DNA of 64,000 nucleotides from Rhizobium sp. ZPR4 (GCF_040215725.1 NZ_CP157967.1:1922001-1986000), one strand, 5' to 3'; numbered from the stretch's first letter, positions 37,663 through 46,514 are shown. Notes: a model not told the origin generated them from the letters alone. Made by a program: numbers and translations.

Positions 37663-38595
37663 ATGTTCGCCGAGACACAGCGCCTGAACAGTCCGACGGG
37701 CGCGACCCTTGCCTATCATCATTTGCCGGCTGCGACCGATGCTCGCGGTATCCTGCTGATATCACATGGTCTCGCCGAGCATTCCCGCCGCTATGAAGCC
37801 TTCGCGGGCGCGATGGCCGCCCAAGGCTTTCATGTCTATGTCCATGACCATCGCGGCCATGGCGAGACCATTGCCCCCGATGCGCCGATCGGGCGCTTTG
37901 CCAGAAGAGATGGTGTCGAACAGGTCATCGCCGACGTGCTTGCCATGCGTGAGCTTGCCGCAAGCACCCATCCCGGCCTGCCGATCATCCTGTTCGGTCA
38001 CTCCATGGGCGGACTGATCAGCCTGAACACCGTCGTCACCCATCCGGACAAGTTCGATGCCGTCACCGTGTGGAACTCCAATTTCAATCCGGGTCTTGCC
38101 GGCCGCGCCGCTCAACTCATTCTCAAGACCGAGCGCATGTTCAAGGGATCGGATGTACCGAGCGGACCATTGCCGAAATTGACATTCGGCACCTGGGGCA
38201 AATCGATCGCAGATCGCCGTACGGACTTCGACTGGCTCTCCCGCGTCCCGGAACAGGTCGACAAGTATATCGCCGATCCCCTTTGCGGCTTCGATGCCTC
38301 CGTCTCGCTCTGGCTTGATCTATTCGAGTTGACCTTCCGCGCACCGCAAAAGACGTATCTTGACCGTCTCCGGCGCAACATGCCCATCCATCTCGTCGGA
38401 GGCGGCAAGGACCCGGCAACCGACAATGCGAAAGCGATTTCCTGGCTGGAAAATCATTTGAAAAGTGCTGGCCTCTCTCATATCACCATCGAGATCTATC
38501 CGCACACGCGGCACGAGACGCTCAACGACATCGGCGCCGAGCAAGCCATTTCCGACTTTGCCGATTGGTGCAAGAAGGTGACGGCAAACAACTGA
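37663..38595 (+). CDS. Alpha/beta hydrolase, lysophospholipase-like
   Basis: 310 aa. Serine hydrolase of the monoglyceride lipase / PldB group: ISHGLAEHSRRYEAFAGAMA (oxyanion region, near 30), VHDHRGHGET near 64, nucleophile elbow GHSMGGLI near 112, a late aspartate in VGGGKDPAT near 249 and catalytic histidine in HTRHETLND near 285. It probably cleaves lysophospholipids or monoacylglycerols. GGGGAGGA precedes the start. No signal peptide is visible. Confidence 0.88.
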   Translation: MFAETQRLNSPTGATLAYHHLPAATDARGILLISHGLAEHSRRYEAFAGAMAAQGFHVYVHDHRGHGETIAPDAPIGRFARRDGVEQVIADVLAMRELAASTHPGLPIILFGHSMGGLISLNTVVTHPDKFDAVTVWNSNFNPGLAGRAAQLILKTERMFKGSDVPSGPLPKLTFGTWGKSIADRRTDFDWLSRVPEQVDKYIADPLCGFDASVSLWLDLFELTFRAPQKTYLDRLRRNMPIHLVGGGKDPATDNAKAISWLENHLKSAGLSHITIEIYPHTRHETLNDIGAEQAISDFADWCKKVTANN

Positions 38596-38614
38596 TTCTC
38601 AAGGAAATTCCGCA

Positions 38615-39573
38615 ATGAACACCTCCGGTGGCTCCTCGGTCCGATTGCCGCAATCGGAGCTGACCTTCGGCCTGTTGATGATGTTTCTCTCCGTCGTCCT
38701 CTCGCCGATCATCGACATCTTCTCCAAGCTCGCGGCAGCCACGATCCCGCCAGGCGAAGTTACCGCCGCCCGCTTTATCTTCCAGGCTCTCTTCGCGCTG
38801 CCGATGATGGCGATGCGCTGGCAATGGGGCGCGTGGACATGGCGGCGCAGTGGCGTTCATGCCATCCGTGCCGCCGTGCTGACGTTGTCCATGGTGTCGT
38901 TCGTGACCACGCTGCAGGTGATGGAAGTGGCCGATGCTATCGCCATCTTCTTCGTCGAGCCGATGATGCTCACCATCCTGAGCAGCATCTTCCTGAAGGA
39001 AACCATCGGCTGGCGCCGCTACACGGCCTGCGCCGTCGGCTTTTTGGCGCGATGCTGATTATCCAGCCAAGCTTTCAGGAGGTCGGTTTCGTCGCCCTGC
39101 TCCCCGTCGTCACCGCGCTTTGCATCGCCGTCTATGTGATGATCACGCGCATCGTATCTCATAGCGAGGATGCCTGGTCGATGCAGTTCCAGACCGCCGT
39201 GTGGGGCACCGGCTTCAGCCTGATCCTACTTGCCATCGGCCGGGCGACCGGGGCTGTAGTCCTCGATCCGGTCATGCCGGATCTGACGGCCATGCTCTAT
39301 CTCTTCGGTGTCGGAGCCACTGCAGCGGCCGCCGGTATCCTGACGGTCTACGCCTACCGCGCCGTGCCTGCCTCGACGCTCGCGCCGCTGCAATATTTCG
39401 AGATCGTCTCGGCAACGATCTTCGGCTGGCTCGTCTTCGACAACTTCCCCGACGCGATCAAATGGCTCGGCATCCTCATCATCATGGGCTCGGGGCTCTA
39501 CATCCTCTGGCGTGAGCGGCGCTTTGCTTCCAGACCCGTATCCGATACATCTGAAACAGCATTCACGCCCTAG
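38615..39573 (+). pseudogene. DMT-superfamily transporter gene broken by a frameshift
   Basis: The first frame (38615-39058) encodes an EamA-type membrane protein that stops abruptly after residue 147; the -1 frame from about 39046 continues the same fold with IIQPSFQEVGF, the second EamA repeat and a normal C-terminus, to 39573. The break is at a run of five T (39041-39045); one more T would join both parts into a 319-aa transporter. Either a recent single-base deletion, a sequencing slip in the homopolymer, or much less likely ribosomal slippage. An AAGGAAA ribosome site precedes the ATG, 19 bp after the hydrolase gene. Confidence 0.85.
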
Positions 39574-39674
39574 AGCCTTTCCGCTTTTCTTCGAATCGCA
39601 AAAACGCTCTATCATTTTGTTTCGACGCAATTCCGGACGGAAAACCGCTTCGCACTTTTCCTGGAATTGCTCTA
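39572..39674. repeat. Rhizobial intergenic palindromic repeat (RIME-like)
   Basis: About 100 bp fill the gap between the transporter and the CoA-transferase. Two dyads are visible: AGAGC...GCTCT at 39572-39611, and AATTCC...GGAATT around a G/C-rich core at about 39629-39667, with GCTCTA at the end. I recall this AATTCCGGACGG/CACTTTTCCTGGAATT text as a frequent intergenic repeat of Rhizobium, Sinorhizobium and Agrobacterium chromosomes. The first bases supply the transporter stop codon. Confidence 0.75.
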
Positions 39675-39693
39675 AGCGGCAGAGCGGACAGAC

Positions 39694-40896
39694 ATGACAG
39701 AACAAAAGACCAAGAAACCTCCGCTTTCCGGTATTCGTGTCATCGAGCTTGCCCGCGTGCTCGCCGGTCCCTGGGCCGGGCAGATGCTCGCCGATCTCGG
39801 CGCCGATGTCATCAAGGTGGAAAATCCCGATGGCGGCGACGACACGCGTCAATGGGGACCGCCCTTCGTCGAAGGCAAGGATGGCGAAAATCTCTCCGCC
39901 GCCTATTACCATTCCGCCAATCGCGGCAAGCGCTCCATCACCGCCGACCTCAGAACAGAGGAAGGTCAGGAACTGGTGCGCCGGCTGGTGAAGACGGCCG
40001 ATGTGGTGATCGAGAATTTCAAGCTCGGCGGTCTGGTCAAATACGGGCTGGATTACGAAAGCCTGAAAACGATCAACCCACGTATCGTCTATTGCTCGAT
40101 TACCGGCTTCGGGCAGACCGGCCCCTATGCCAACCTCGCGGGCTACGACTATATCGTCCAGGGCATGTCCGGCTTCATGTCGATAACAGGTGAGCCGGGT
40201 GGCCAGCCAATGAAAGCTGGTGTGGCGATCGCTGACATCTTCACCGGCATCTATGCGGTTTCGGCGATCGAGGCGGCCCTGATCCATGCCCTGAAGACGG
40301 GCGAAGGGCAGCTCATCGACATGGCGCTGCTCGACGTTCAATCCGCCGTGCTTGCCAATCAGAACATGAACTATCTGATCTCCGGCAAGTCGCCGGTGCG
40401 GCTCGGCAACGCCCATCCCAACATCTCGCCCTATGAAGTCGTGCCGACGGCCGACGGTTATCTCATTCTTGCCGTCGGCAACGACGGACAGTTCCGGCGC
40501 CTGTGCGCCATTCTCGGCATGGAAGCCAATGCCGACGACGAACGCTATGCCACCAACAAGGCCCGCGTCGCCCATCGCAACGAGGTGCGCGCTTTTGTCT
40601 CCACTGAGACGCTGAAATGGAACAAGGCGGATCTGCTTCGAGCCTGCGAAGCCAATGCCGTCCCGGCCGGCGCTATCAACACGATCGAGGATATGTTCGC
40701 CGATCCGCAGATTGTGGCGCGTGGCTTGAGGATCGATCTCGAGGATAATGCCGGCACCGTCATTCCGAGCGTGCGCACGCCAATCGTGCTCTCGGAAACG
40801 CCGCTCACCTATACGCGGCCGAGCCCGCGTCTCGGCGAACATCAGGAGGAAGTTCTGGCCGAATTGGCCGAACTGGAGGGAAAGGCAAGCACATGA
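39694..40896 (+). CDS. Class III CoA-transferase (CaiB/BaiF, formyl-CoA transferase-like)
   Basis: 400 aa. Family III CoA-transferases move CoA between carboxylates through an aspartyl-CoA intermediate. Motifs: GIRVIELARVLAGPWAGQMLADLGADVIKVE (residues 10-40), SANRGKRSITADLRTEEG near 72, DVVIENFKLGGLVKYGLDY with the catalytic Asp shortly after (near 125-175, GFGQTGPYANLAGYDYI), and C-terminal PLTYTRPSPRLGEHQEEVL. Substrate acid unknown. The stop overlaps the next gene's ATG by four bases, so it works with the thiamine-diphosphate enzyme. Confidence 0.9.
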   Translation: MTEQKTKKPPLSGIRVIELARVLAGPWAGQMLADLGADVIKVENPDGGDDTRQWGPPFVEGKDGENLSAAYYHSANRGKRSITADLRTEEGQELVRRLVKTADVVIENFKLGGLVKYGLDYESLKTINPRIVYCSITGFGQTGPYANLAGYDYIVQGMSGFMSITGEPGGQPMKAGVAIADIFTGIYAVSAIEAALIHALKTGEGQLIDMALLDVQSAVLANQNMNYLISGKSPVRLGNAHPNISPYEVVPTADGYLILAVGNDGQFRRLCAILGMEANADDERYATNKARVAHRNEVRAFVSTETLKWNKADLLRACEANAVPAGAINTIEDMFADPQIVARGLRIDLEDNAGTVIPSVRTPIVLSETPLTYTRPSPRLGEHQEEVLAELAELEGKAST

Positions 40897-42551
40897 AACG
40901 AACGGGCGGGCAACTCATCGTCGAGGCATTAAAGGCCAATGGCGTGCAGCGCATTTCCTGCGTGCCGGGCGAGAGCTTTCTCGCTGTGCTCGATGCCCTG
41001 CATGACAGCGATATCAAGGTGCTCGTCTGTCGCCAGGAAGGCGGCGCGGCCATGATGGCGGACACCTGGGGCCGATTGACCGGCGAGCCGGGCATCTGCA
41101 TGGTTACCCGTGGTCCCGGCGCCACCAACGCGTCTGCCGGTCTCCACATCGCGCGGCAGGATTCGATCCCGATGATCCTGTTCATCGGCCACGTCCAGCG
41201 TGATGCCCGCGAACGCGAAGCCTTTCAGGAAGTGGAATTCCGGCGCGCCTTTACCGAATTCGCCAAATGGGTCGGCGAGATCGATGATGCCGCCCGCATT
41301 CCGGAATTCGTCACCCGCGCCTTCGCGGTCGCGACGTCTGGGCGTCCCGGCCCCGTCGTGCTGACCCTGCCTGAGGATATGCTGCGCGATGAGGTCGAAG
41401 CGCCGGAAGCGCTGCCTTATGTCCCCGTTGCCGCTCATCCGGGCCGCAACCAGCTTGCAGATCTCCGGAAGCGCCTCGCGACTGCGGAACGGCCGATGGT
41501 CATTCTCGGCGGCACGCGCTGGAACGAAGACGCGGTTGCCGGCATCAGGCAGTTCGCAGAGCGTTTCAAGCTACCGGTCGGCTGCTCCTTCCGCCGGCAG
41601 ATGCTGTTCGACCACCTGCATCCAAACTATGCCGGCGATGTCGGCATCGGCATCAACCCGGCGCTGGCAAAGGAGATCAAGGAAGCGGATCTGCTGATCC
41701 TTCTCGGTGGCCGCCTCTCCGAAATGCCGTCCTCCGGCTATACGCTGGTCGATATCCCCTACCCGCGCCAGCAACTCGTCCACATTCATCCCGATCCCTC
41801 CGAACTTGGTCGCGTCTACCGGCCAGATCTGGCCATTTGCGCGAGCCCGACTGACTTCGTTGCTGCCCTCGCAGATTTGGCCCCACCGCACGAAGCGCCC
41901 TGGGCGGAGCGCACGGAACGCATGCACGCGGTCTACCTTGCCTGGTCGACGACACCGGAAAAGAGCCCCGGCGCGGTACACATGGGCCGCATCATGGATT
42001 GGATCGAAGCCAACACCGCTGACGATACGATCTTCACCAACGGCGCCGGCAACTATGCGACCTGGCTGCACCGCTTCCATCGCTTCCGCCGCTTCAACAC
42101 GCAGTCCGCACCGACATCTGGCTCAATGGGTTACGGCCTGCCGGCAGCGGTCGCCGCGAAACAGCTCTTCCCTGAGCGCGAGGTTATCTGCTTTGCCGGC
42201 GACGGTTGTTTCATGATGCATGGGCAGGAATTTGCGACCGCCGTCCAGCATGAACTGCCACTCATAGCCTTGGTTATCAATAATGGTATGTACGGCACCA
42301 TCCGCATGCATCAGGAGCGGGAATACCCCGGCCGTGTCAGCGCTACGGCGCTCGACAATCCGGATTTTGCGGCTCTTGCCCGTGCCTATGGGGGCCATGG
42401 CGAGACCGTGAAGGCAACGGAAGAGTTTGGCCCGGCCTTCGAGCGGGCGCGCGCCAGCGGCAAGCCGACAATCATCGAGATTGCGCTCGATCCGGAAGCG
42501 ATCACACCCTCCCGCACGCTGACGGAAATTGCCCAAACAAAAAGCCGGTGA
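40893..42551 (+). CDS. Thiamine-diphosphate-dependent enzyme, acetolactate-synthase-like
   Basis: 552 aa with the three-domain ThDP lyase fold. The catalytic glutamate is in LVCRQEGGAAMMADTWGRL near 50; the central domain holds RPMVILGG; the C-terminal cofactor site has GDGCFMMHGQEFATAVQHELPLIALVINNGMYG near 430-465 (the GDG-N30-NN motif). It resembles IlvB and benzoylformate decarboxylase, but pairing with a CoA-transferase recalls the frc-oxc (oxalate) and 2-hydroxyacyl-CoA lyase systems. Not the biosynthetic IlvB: no IlvH partner. Substrate open. Confidence 0.85.
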   Translation: MKRTGGQLIVEALKANGVQRISCVPGESFLAVLDALHDSDIKVLVCRQEGGAAMMADTWGRLTGEPGICMVTRGPGATNASAGLHIARQDSIPMILFIGHVQRDAREREAFQEVEFRRAFTEFAKWVGEIDDAARIPEFVTRAFAVATSGRPGPVVLTLPEDMLRDEVEAPEALPYVPVAAHPGRNQLADLRKRLATAERPMVILGGTRWNEDAVAGIRQFAERFKLPVGCSFRRQMLFDHLHPNYAGDVGIGINPALAKEIKEADLLILLGGRLSEMPSSGYTLVDIPYPRQQLVHIHPDPSELGRVYRPDLAICASPTDFVAALADLAPPHEAPWAERTERMHAVYLAWSTTPEKSPGAVHMGRIMDWIEANTADDTIFTNGAGNYATWLHRFHRFRRFNTQSAPTSGSMGYGLPAAVAAKQLFPEREVICFAGDGCFMMHGQEFATAVQHELPLIALVINNGMYGTIRMHQEREYPGRVSATALDNPDFAALARAYGGHGETVKATEEFGPAFERARASGKPTIIEIALDPEAITPSRTLTEIAQTKSR

Positions 42552-42567
42552 GCGCGAGCCCACCGGC
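42544..42567. terminator. Terminator over the end of the ThDP gene
   Basis: GCCGGTG / CACCGGC stem with a 10-base loop, overlapping the stop codon and followed by CTTT; AAAA precedes it. It separates the convergent ridA gene. Confidence 0.65.
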
Positions 42568-42592
42568 CTTTCCAAAACACTGATCGGGCGAC

Positions 42593-42934
42593 TTAGAGCG
42601 CCGCCGTCACGATGAACTCAACCTTGTACTTCGGCGCAGCGAGCTTGGCTTCGCTGGTGGCGCGGGCCGGCGTATTGGCCGGATCGACCCAGGCTTCCCA
42701 GGCAGCGTTCATTTCGGCGAAGTAGGAAATGTCGGAGAGGTAGATGAGCGTCTGCAGGATCTTCGACTTGTTGGAGCCGGCTGCAGCGAGCAGGCGATCG
42801 ACTTCAGCCAGCGCCGACTTGCACTGATCGGTGACGCTTTCGCCTTCGCCAACCTGGCCGGCGAGATAAACGGTGTTGCCGTGGATAACTGCGCCGCTCA
42901 TGCGGGCGCCGACGTCGATACGCTTGATGCTCAT
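42593..42934 (-). CDS. RidA family protein (enamine/imine deaminase)
   Basis: 113-aa trimeric Rid/YjgF fold protein that hydrolyses reactive enamine/imine intermediates from PLP enzymes. Motifs: VIHGNTVYLAGQVG near 16, TDQCKSALAEVDRLLAAAGS near 37, and NTPARATSEAKLAAPKYKVEFIVTA at the C-terminus. The usual RidA arginine is present in PARAT. It is one of the Rid subfamilies other than classic RidA, judging from the C-terminus. ATG at 42934 has AGGAGAAG upstream. Confidence 0.85.
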   Translation of the reverse strand: MSIKRIDVGARMSGAVIHGNTVYLAGQVGEGESVTDQCKSALAEVDRLLAAAGSNKSKILQTLIYLSDISYFAEMNAAWEAWVDPANTPARATSEAKLAAPKYKVEFIVTAAL

Positions 42935-43021
42935 GGTCTTCTCCTGATGTTGTTTTCGACGAGTAGACAGGGCAAGGCCCATAGCCTGCCCTGCAATCTA
43001 AAGGGCCGAGGAAACAGCCGT

Positions 43022-43360
43022 TCAGCCGCGAATGTGATGCGTCTTCTGATAAATCGCCGTCGAGCGTGCGCCGGAACGGCAATAGCCGAGCATCGGCCGC
43101 GGGAATTCGTCCAGCGCATCGACCATGCCCTGCACAGCCTCTTCGGTCACGCCCATCGGGCCGACGGGCACATGGGTGATCTCCAGGCCGAGTTCCTTGG
43201 CACGGGCTTCGATGACACCAAACGGCGTCTGATCCGGGCTCTCGCCATCGGGGCGATGGCAGACGATGGACTTGAAACCCAGGGCCTTGATCTCATCGAG
43301 ATCGTCTACGGCAATCTGGCCGGAGACCGAGTATTCATCGTCGATCGGGCGGATATCCAT
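43022..43360 (-). CDS. TIGR01244-type dual-specificity-phosphatase-like protein
   Basis: 112 aa. The fold is that of a small cysteine phosphatase or sulfurtransferase: YSVSGQIAVDDLDEIKALGFKSIVCHRPDGE at the start and the active-site loop YCRSGARS near 93. It matches the N-terminal domain of Blh-type proteins, which in rhizobia belong to a BigR-controlled H2S/persulfide detoxification system. Here it is a free-standing domain with no persulfide dioxygenase next to it. Transcribed towards ridA, 88 bp away. Confidence 0.8.
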   Translation of the reverse strand: MDIRPIDDEYSVSGQIAVDDLDEIKALGFKSIVCHRPDGESPDQTPFGVIEARAKELGLEITHVPVGPMGVTEEAVQGMVDALDEFPRPMLGYCRSGARSTAIYQKTHHIRG

Positions 43361-43432
43361 GGTTCATGTCCTCTCTAAAACCGTGGCCTTGATCTACGCC
43401 GCGACAGGGCGAGCGTCAACCGCGGCACACCC

Positions 43433-44272
43433 TCAAACGAAGGCAAAGTTGAGCATGAAATTGCGGGCTTCGCCGGGCTGGAGAATATTGAATTCGCCCG
43501 CCTCTTCCAGCTCGGCGCGCGAGACCCAACGGTGCGAAACCGGCTCGATGCCCAGCACATGCGCCGGCGCGCGCTGATTGCGCCAGACCTGCAGGAAAGG
43601 CAGCGTATCGGTGCCGAAGCGCACCCTCAAAGTCTTGCCGCCGATGGCCGCGATGGGACCAAGGCTGATCTCCGCCCAATCCTCCCCCTTGCCTTGCGTC
43701 GGCACGCAGAAGATATCGCCCCCCTCCTCGCCGAAGGTCCAGGGAAAGCCACCATTCTCCAGCATCTGTCCGGCGAGGCGCGTGCCGTTGTCGAACCATT
43801 TGCCGCCGATGTTCATGTGGTACATCAGGAAGACCGGCATCGCCTCCGTACTCGTATTGACGATACGGTCGGCAAGCGAGACCTCGCCGGTCGCGCCATC
43901 GATCTGCCAAAGACGTTCCAGCCTTGCGGTGCGGCGTTCGGCGGTGATGACATCGATATCGGCGCGGCATTCCGCATTGCCATTCTCGAATTTGGTCCAG
44001 AGAATTTTGGCTGGATGAGACGAGAAGGAGCCATGCAGCGGATAGCGCTTGCCCTCATATGCGCCGGACATCGGCTCTGGATGGCGGATATGATCCGGCC
44101 CGCAGGTGAAGAGGAAGCCTTCCACGGAATGACTGATACGCGGATCACCATCATCGGGAACGGCACTTCCGGGCGCAAGATTGTTGCCCTCGATGATGCA
44201 GGCGCCGATATCCAGAACAGAGCCCTCGTCCAGCGTCAATTTCGGCCCCTTGGCCGCAGAAAAATCCATCAT
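43433..44272 (-). CDS. DUF4432 family protein (aldose 1-epimerase-like fold)
   Basis: 279 aa. Resembles galactose-mutarotase-like proteins: HSVEGFLFTCGPDHIRHPEP near 47, YPLHGSFSSHPAKIL near 78 with a conserved histidine, LMYHMNIGG near 150, and LGIEPVSHRW near 240. The reaction is probably epimerisation or binding of a sugar, but DUF4432 members have no firm function. GGGAGG stands before the start. No clear operon partner. Confidence 0.75.
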   Translation of the reverse strand: MMDFSAAKGPKLTLDEGSVLDIGACIIEGNNLAPGSAVPDDGDPRISHSVEGFLFTCGPDHIRHPEPMSGAYEGKRYPLHGSFSSHPAKILWTKFENGNAECRADIDVITAERRTARLERLWQIDGATGEVSLADRIVNTSTEAMPVFLMYHMNIGGKWFDNGTRLAGQMLENGGFPWTFGEEGGDIFCVPTQGKGEDWAEISLGPIAAIGGKTLRVRFGTDTLPFLQVWRNQRAPAHVLGIEPVSHRWVSRAELEEAGEFNILQPGEARNFMLNFAFV

Positions 44273-44488
44273 CCCTAAAGTCCTCCCTGATCAGCTCTGC
44301 GCGCGAACATTGTCCCAAGGTGGCGCGCGGCTGAAATAAACGGTTATTTGGCTTACCAAATCTTAACTTGAAGCCTTGATCACATAAATTTTTATATTTT
44401 ATTCAGCATGATAATCTAAATCTCCATACTGGCGTCAAAATTGCCATGTGTGTGTCAGCCGAACGACTATCCCGAGGATTCGACAGAC

Positions 44489-45946
44489 GTGAACCGGTTC
44501 GTAAAATTGAGTTTTGCCCTGGCAATGACTGCCACCGTGTCCATGCTTGCGCTCACGGACGCGCAGGCACAATACTACCGTAGCGGCAATGGCAACACGG
44601 TTCTCGTCACTCCTGACGGCCGGATCCTCGATCAGTATCCCTATGGCGGTGGATACTCCATGGCGCGCGACGGACGCGGGCGCCGGGTTCTGGTCGATGC
44701 CTATGGCAATGTCGTCGCCACGGAGATGAAGGCAAGCACCTATTATCCCCGCGCCCCTGCCCGCGATACCTATGGCAATAATGGCGGCCGCTATGGCGAC
44801 ACGCAGCTTTCCAACAACGGCGACTATCAGGATTATCGTCAGTATCGTACCGACAGCTACGGAAACTACGACGGTGCACCTAACAATGGTTACGATCAGC
44901 AGGATCGCGGCGTAGTCACCGGCGGCATTCCGCGTGACGGCGATATCCAGCGCCAGCCGCTCGACAATCAGCCATTGCCAGGCAAGAACCAAGGCCAGAC
45001 GAACCAGAACGGCAGCGATTACGCATCGATCGATCCGCAGCAGAGCACGCCTGATATCGTCAACAAGCCGGCGGACGAACCCGTCATCACGCTCAAGGGC
45101 AAGTCGAAGATGGAGATCACCGCGCTGGAGGTCTTCCTCGCGCGGCAGGGTATTTCGCCTGGTGCGATCGACGGACGCATGGGGGCAAACGTCACCAAGG
45201 CGATCTATGCCTATCAGCAGATGACTGGCCAGACGCTCGATCCGAACAATACCGACGCGATTCTCGAACAGCTGCGCATGTCCGGCGGCATGCCGATCGT
45301 CAACTATACGATCACGGCAGCCGATGCGGCCGGCCCTTATGTCGCCTCGATCCCCGAGGACTATGCGGCAAAGTCACAAATGCCTTCGCTCGGCTATACC
45401 TCGACGACGGAAATGCTGGCGGAACGCTTTCATATGGATGAGAGCTACCTGAAGGCGCTCAACCCCGGCGTCGATTTCACTGTTCCGGGCAGTACGATCA
45501 AGGTCGTCAATACCGGCCCCGGCAAGACGGGCACGGTTGCCAAGATCCTGGCGGACAAGGGCCGCAAGCAGGTTTTCGCCTATGACGCCAACGGTACCCT
45601 GATTGCGGCCTACCCGGCCAGCATCGGCTCCGCCGACACGCCTTCGCCGTCCGGCACAGTGACTGTCGAGCGCGTCGCCTTCAATCCGGGCTATACCTAC
45701 AATCCGAAGATCAACTTCCAACAAGCCGGAAACGACAAGGTTCTCAACATTCCGCCAGGCCCGAACGGCCCGGTTGGAACTGTGTGGATGGCCCTGTCGA
45801 AGCCAACCTACGGTATTCACGGGACACCCGATCCCTCGCGTATCGGCAAGACCCAGAGCCATGGATGCGTTCGCCTCACCAATTGGGATGCGACCGAACT
45901 TGCCAAGATGGTCAAGCCGGGCGTCGTCGTTGAGTTCGTCGACTAA
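44489..45946 (+). CDS. L,D-transpeptidase (YkuD) with peptidoglycan-binding domain
   Basis: 485 aa, GTG start. Signal peptide of about 28 residues ends ALTDAQAQ. A long Y/N/G/D-rich linker (about 30-190) leads to a peptidoglycan-binding-like segment (about 210-270, EVFLARQGISPGAIDGRMG), a LysM-like stretch near 300-350, and the YkuD domain (about 360-485) with IHGTPDPSRIGKTQSHGCVRLTNWD, containing the catalytic cysteine and histidine. It would form 3-3 crosslinks or attach proteins to peptidoglycan; rhizobia rely heavily on such enzymes for polar growth. The longer ATG frame at 44441 would spoil the signal. Confidence 0.92.
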   Translation: MNRFVKLSFALAMTATVSMLALTDAQAQYYRSGNGNTVLVTPDGRILDQYPYGGGYSMARDGRGRRVLVDAYGNVVATEMKASTYYPRAPARDTYGNNGGRYGDTQLSNNGDYQDYRQYRTDSYGNYDGAPNNGYDQQDRGVVTGGIPRDGDIQRQPLDNQPLPGKNQGQTNQNGSDYASIDPQQSTPDIVNKPADEPVITLKGKSKMEITALEVFLARQGISPGAIDGRMGANVTKAIYAYQQMTGQTLDPNNTDAILEQLRMSGGMPIVNYTITAADAAGPYVASIPEDYAAKSQMPSLGYTSTTEMLAERFHMDESYLKALNPGVDFTVPGSTIKVVNTGPGKTGTVAKILADKGRKQVFAYDANGTLIAAYPASIGSADTPSPSGTVTVERVAFNPGYTYNPKINFQQAGNDKVLNIPPGPNGPVGTVWMALSKPTYGIHGTPDPSRIGKTQSHGCVRLTNWDATELAKMVKPGVVVEFVD

Positions 45947-45966
45947 ACCGACTTTGAACGACAAGA

Positions 45967-45997
45967 AGCGCCGCCGGATGAACTGTCCGGCGGCGCT
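45967..45997. terminator. Terminator after the L,D-transpeptidase gene
   Basis: A 12-bp G/C-rich perfect stem (AGCGCCGCCGGA and complement) with a 7-base loop, followed by TTCATTTC. Confidence 0.85.
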
Positions 45998-46037
45998 TTC
46001 ATTTCATGAGGGTTGAAGAGAGGCGGATTGTCGTGCC

Positions 46038-46389
46038 TCAGACCCAACGGATCGCATAGACCAGAACGACCGAAAACAGCATCGCGCCCAAAAAACCGCC
46101 GAGAATGATGTTGGCCGTCACACGAGCGCCAATCTTCAACAGCCGGCCGCATATTCCTGCGACGATGATGAAGCTCAGCGTCCCGATAATGCTGGCAACG
46201 ATATCCGATATAGATAGTCCTGCTGCCAGCAGGGAAACGATGATGCTGCTGATGATCCAGGCCGATGGGTCCTTTCCAGAAACTGGCACGCGCCAATCGG
46301 GCTCCAAGCATGCCACCGCAAGCCGCACCGATCGCACCGGCAATAATGATTGCTATCGGTAGACTATCCGAGACACCAGCCGTTTCCAT
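46038..46389 (-). pseudogene. Small three-helix membrane protein split by a frameshift
   Basis: The ATG at 46389 has an excellent GGGGAGAGGG and opens METAGVSDSLPIA with a glycine-rich membrane helix, but this frame turns into non-protein-like sequence after ARASFWK. From there the +1 frame continues naturally with DPSAWIISSIIVSLLAAG and two more helices to 46038. One base too many in the T run at 46273-46275 explains it. Joined, the protein would be about 117 aa. The alternative 101-aa frame from 46343 starts with an arginine-rich stretch and no ribosome site. Family unknown. Confidence 0.6.
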
Positions 46390-46485
46390 CGCCCTCTCCC
46401 CACGCCGCGCCAGATCATCTTGAAGCTGCTCGCATCGCTGGGTTCCGCAGACCAAAAACAAAACCAAGGCGAGTAGCCCTCAAAC

Positions 46486-46514
46486 GAAAAATGCCACGCG
46501 GGATCGCGTGGCAT
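46486..46514 (-). terminator. Terminator after the alcohol dehydrogenase operon
   Basis: ATGCCACGC / GCGTGGCAT stem with a 6-base loop and TTTTTC following on the minus strand, 28 bp past the alcohol dehydrogenase stop. Confidence 0.9.

Noticed and set aside
39041..39045. Programmed -1 ribosomal frameshift in the DMT gene
   Set aside because: Only five T, no full slippery heptamer and no obvious downstream pseudoknot; transporters of this family are not known to need frameshifting. A deletion or sequencing slip is simpler.
39226..40842. 538-codon frame on the minus strand opposite the transporter end and the CoA-transferase
   Set aside because: It runs through the intergenic repeat and two genes and has no protein-like features.
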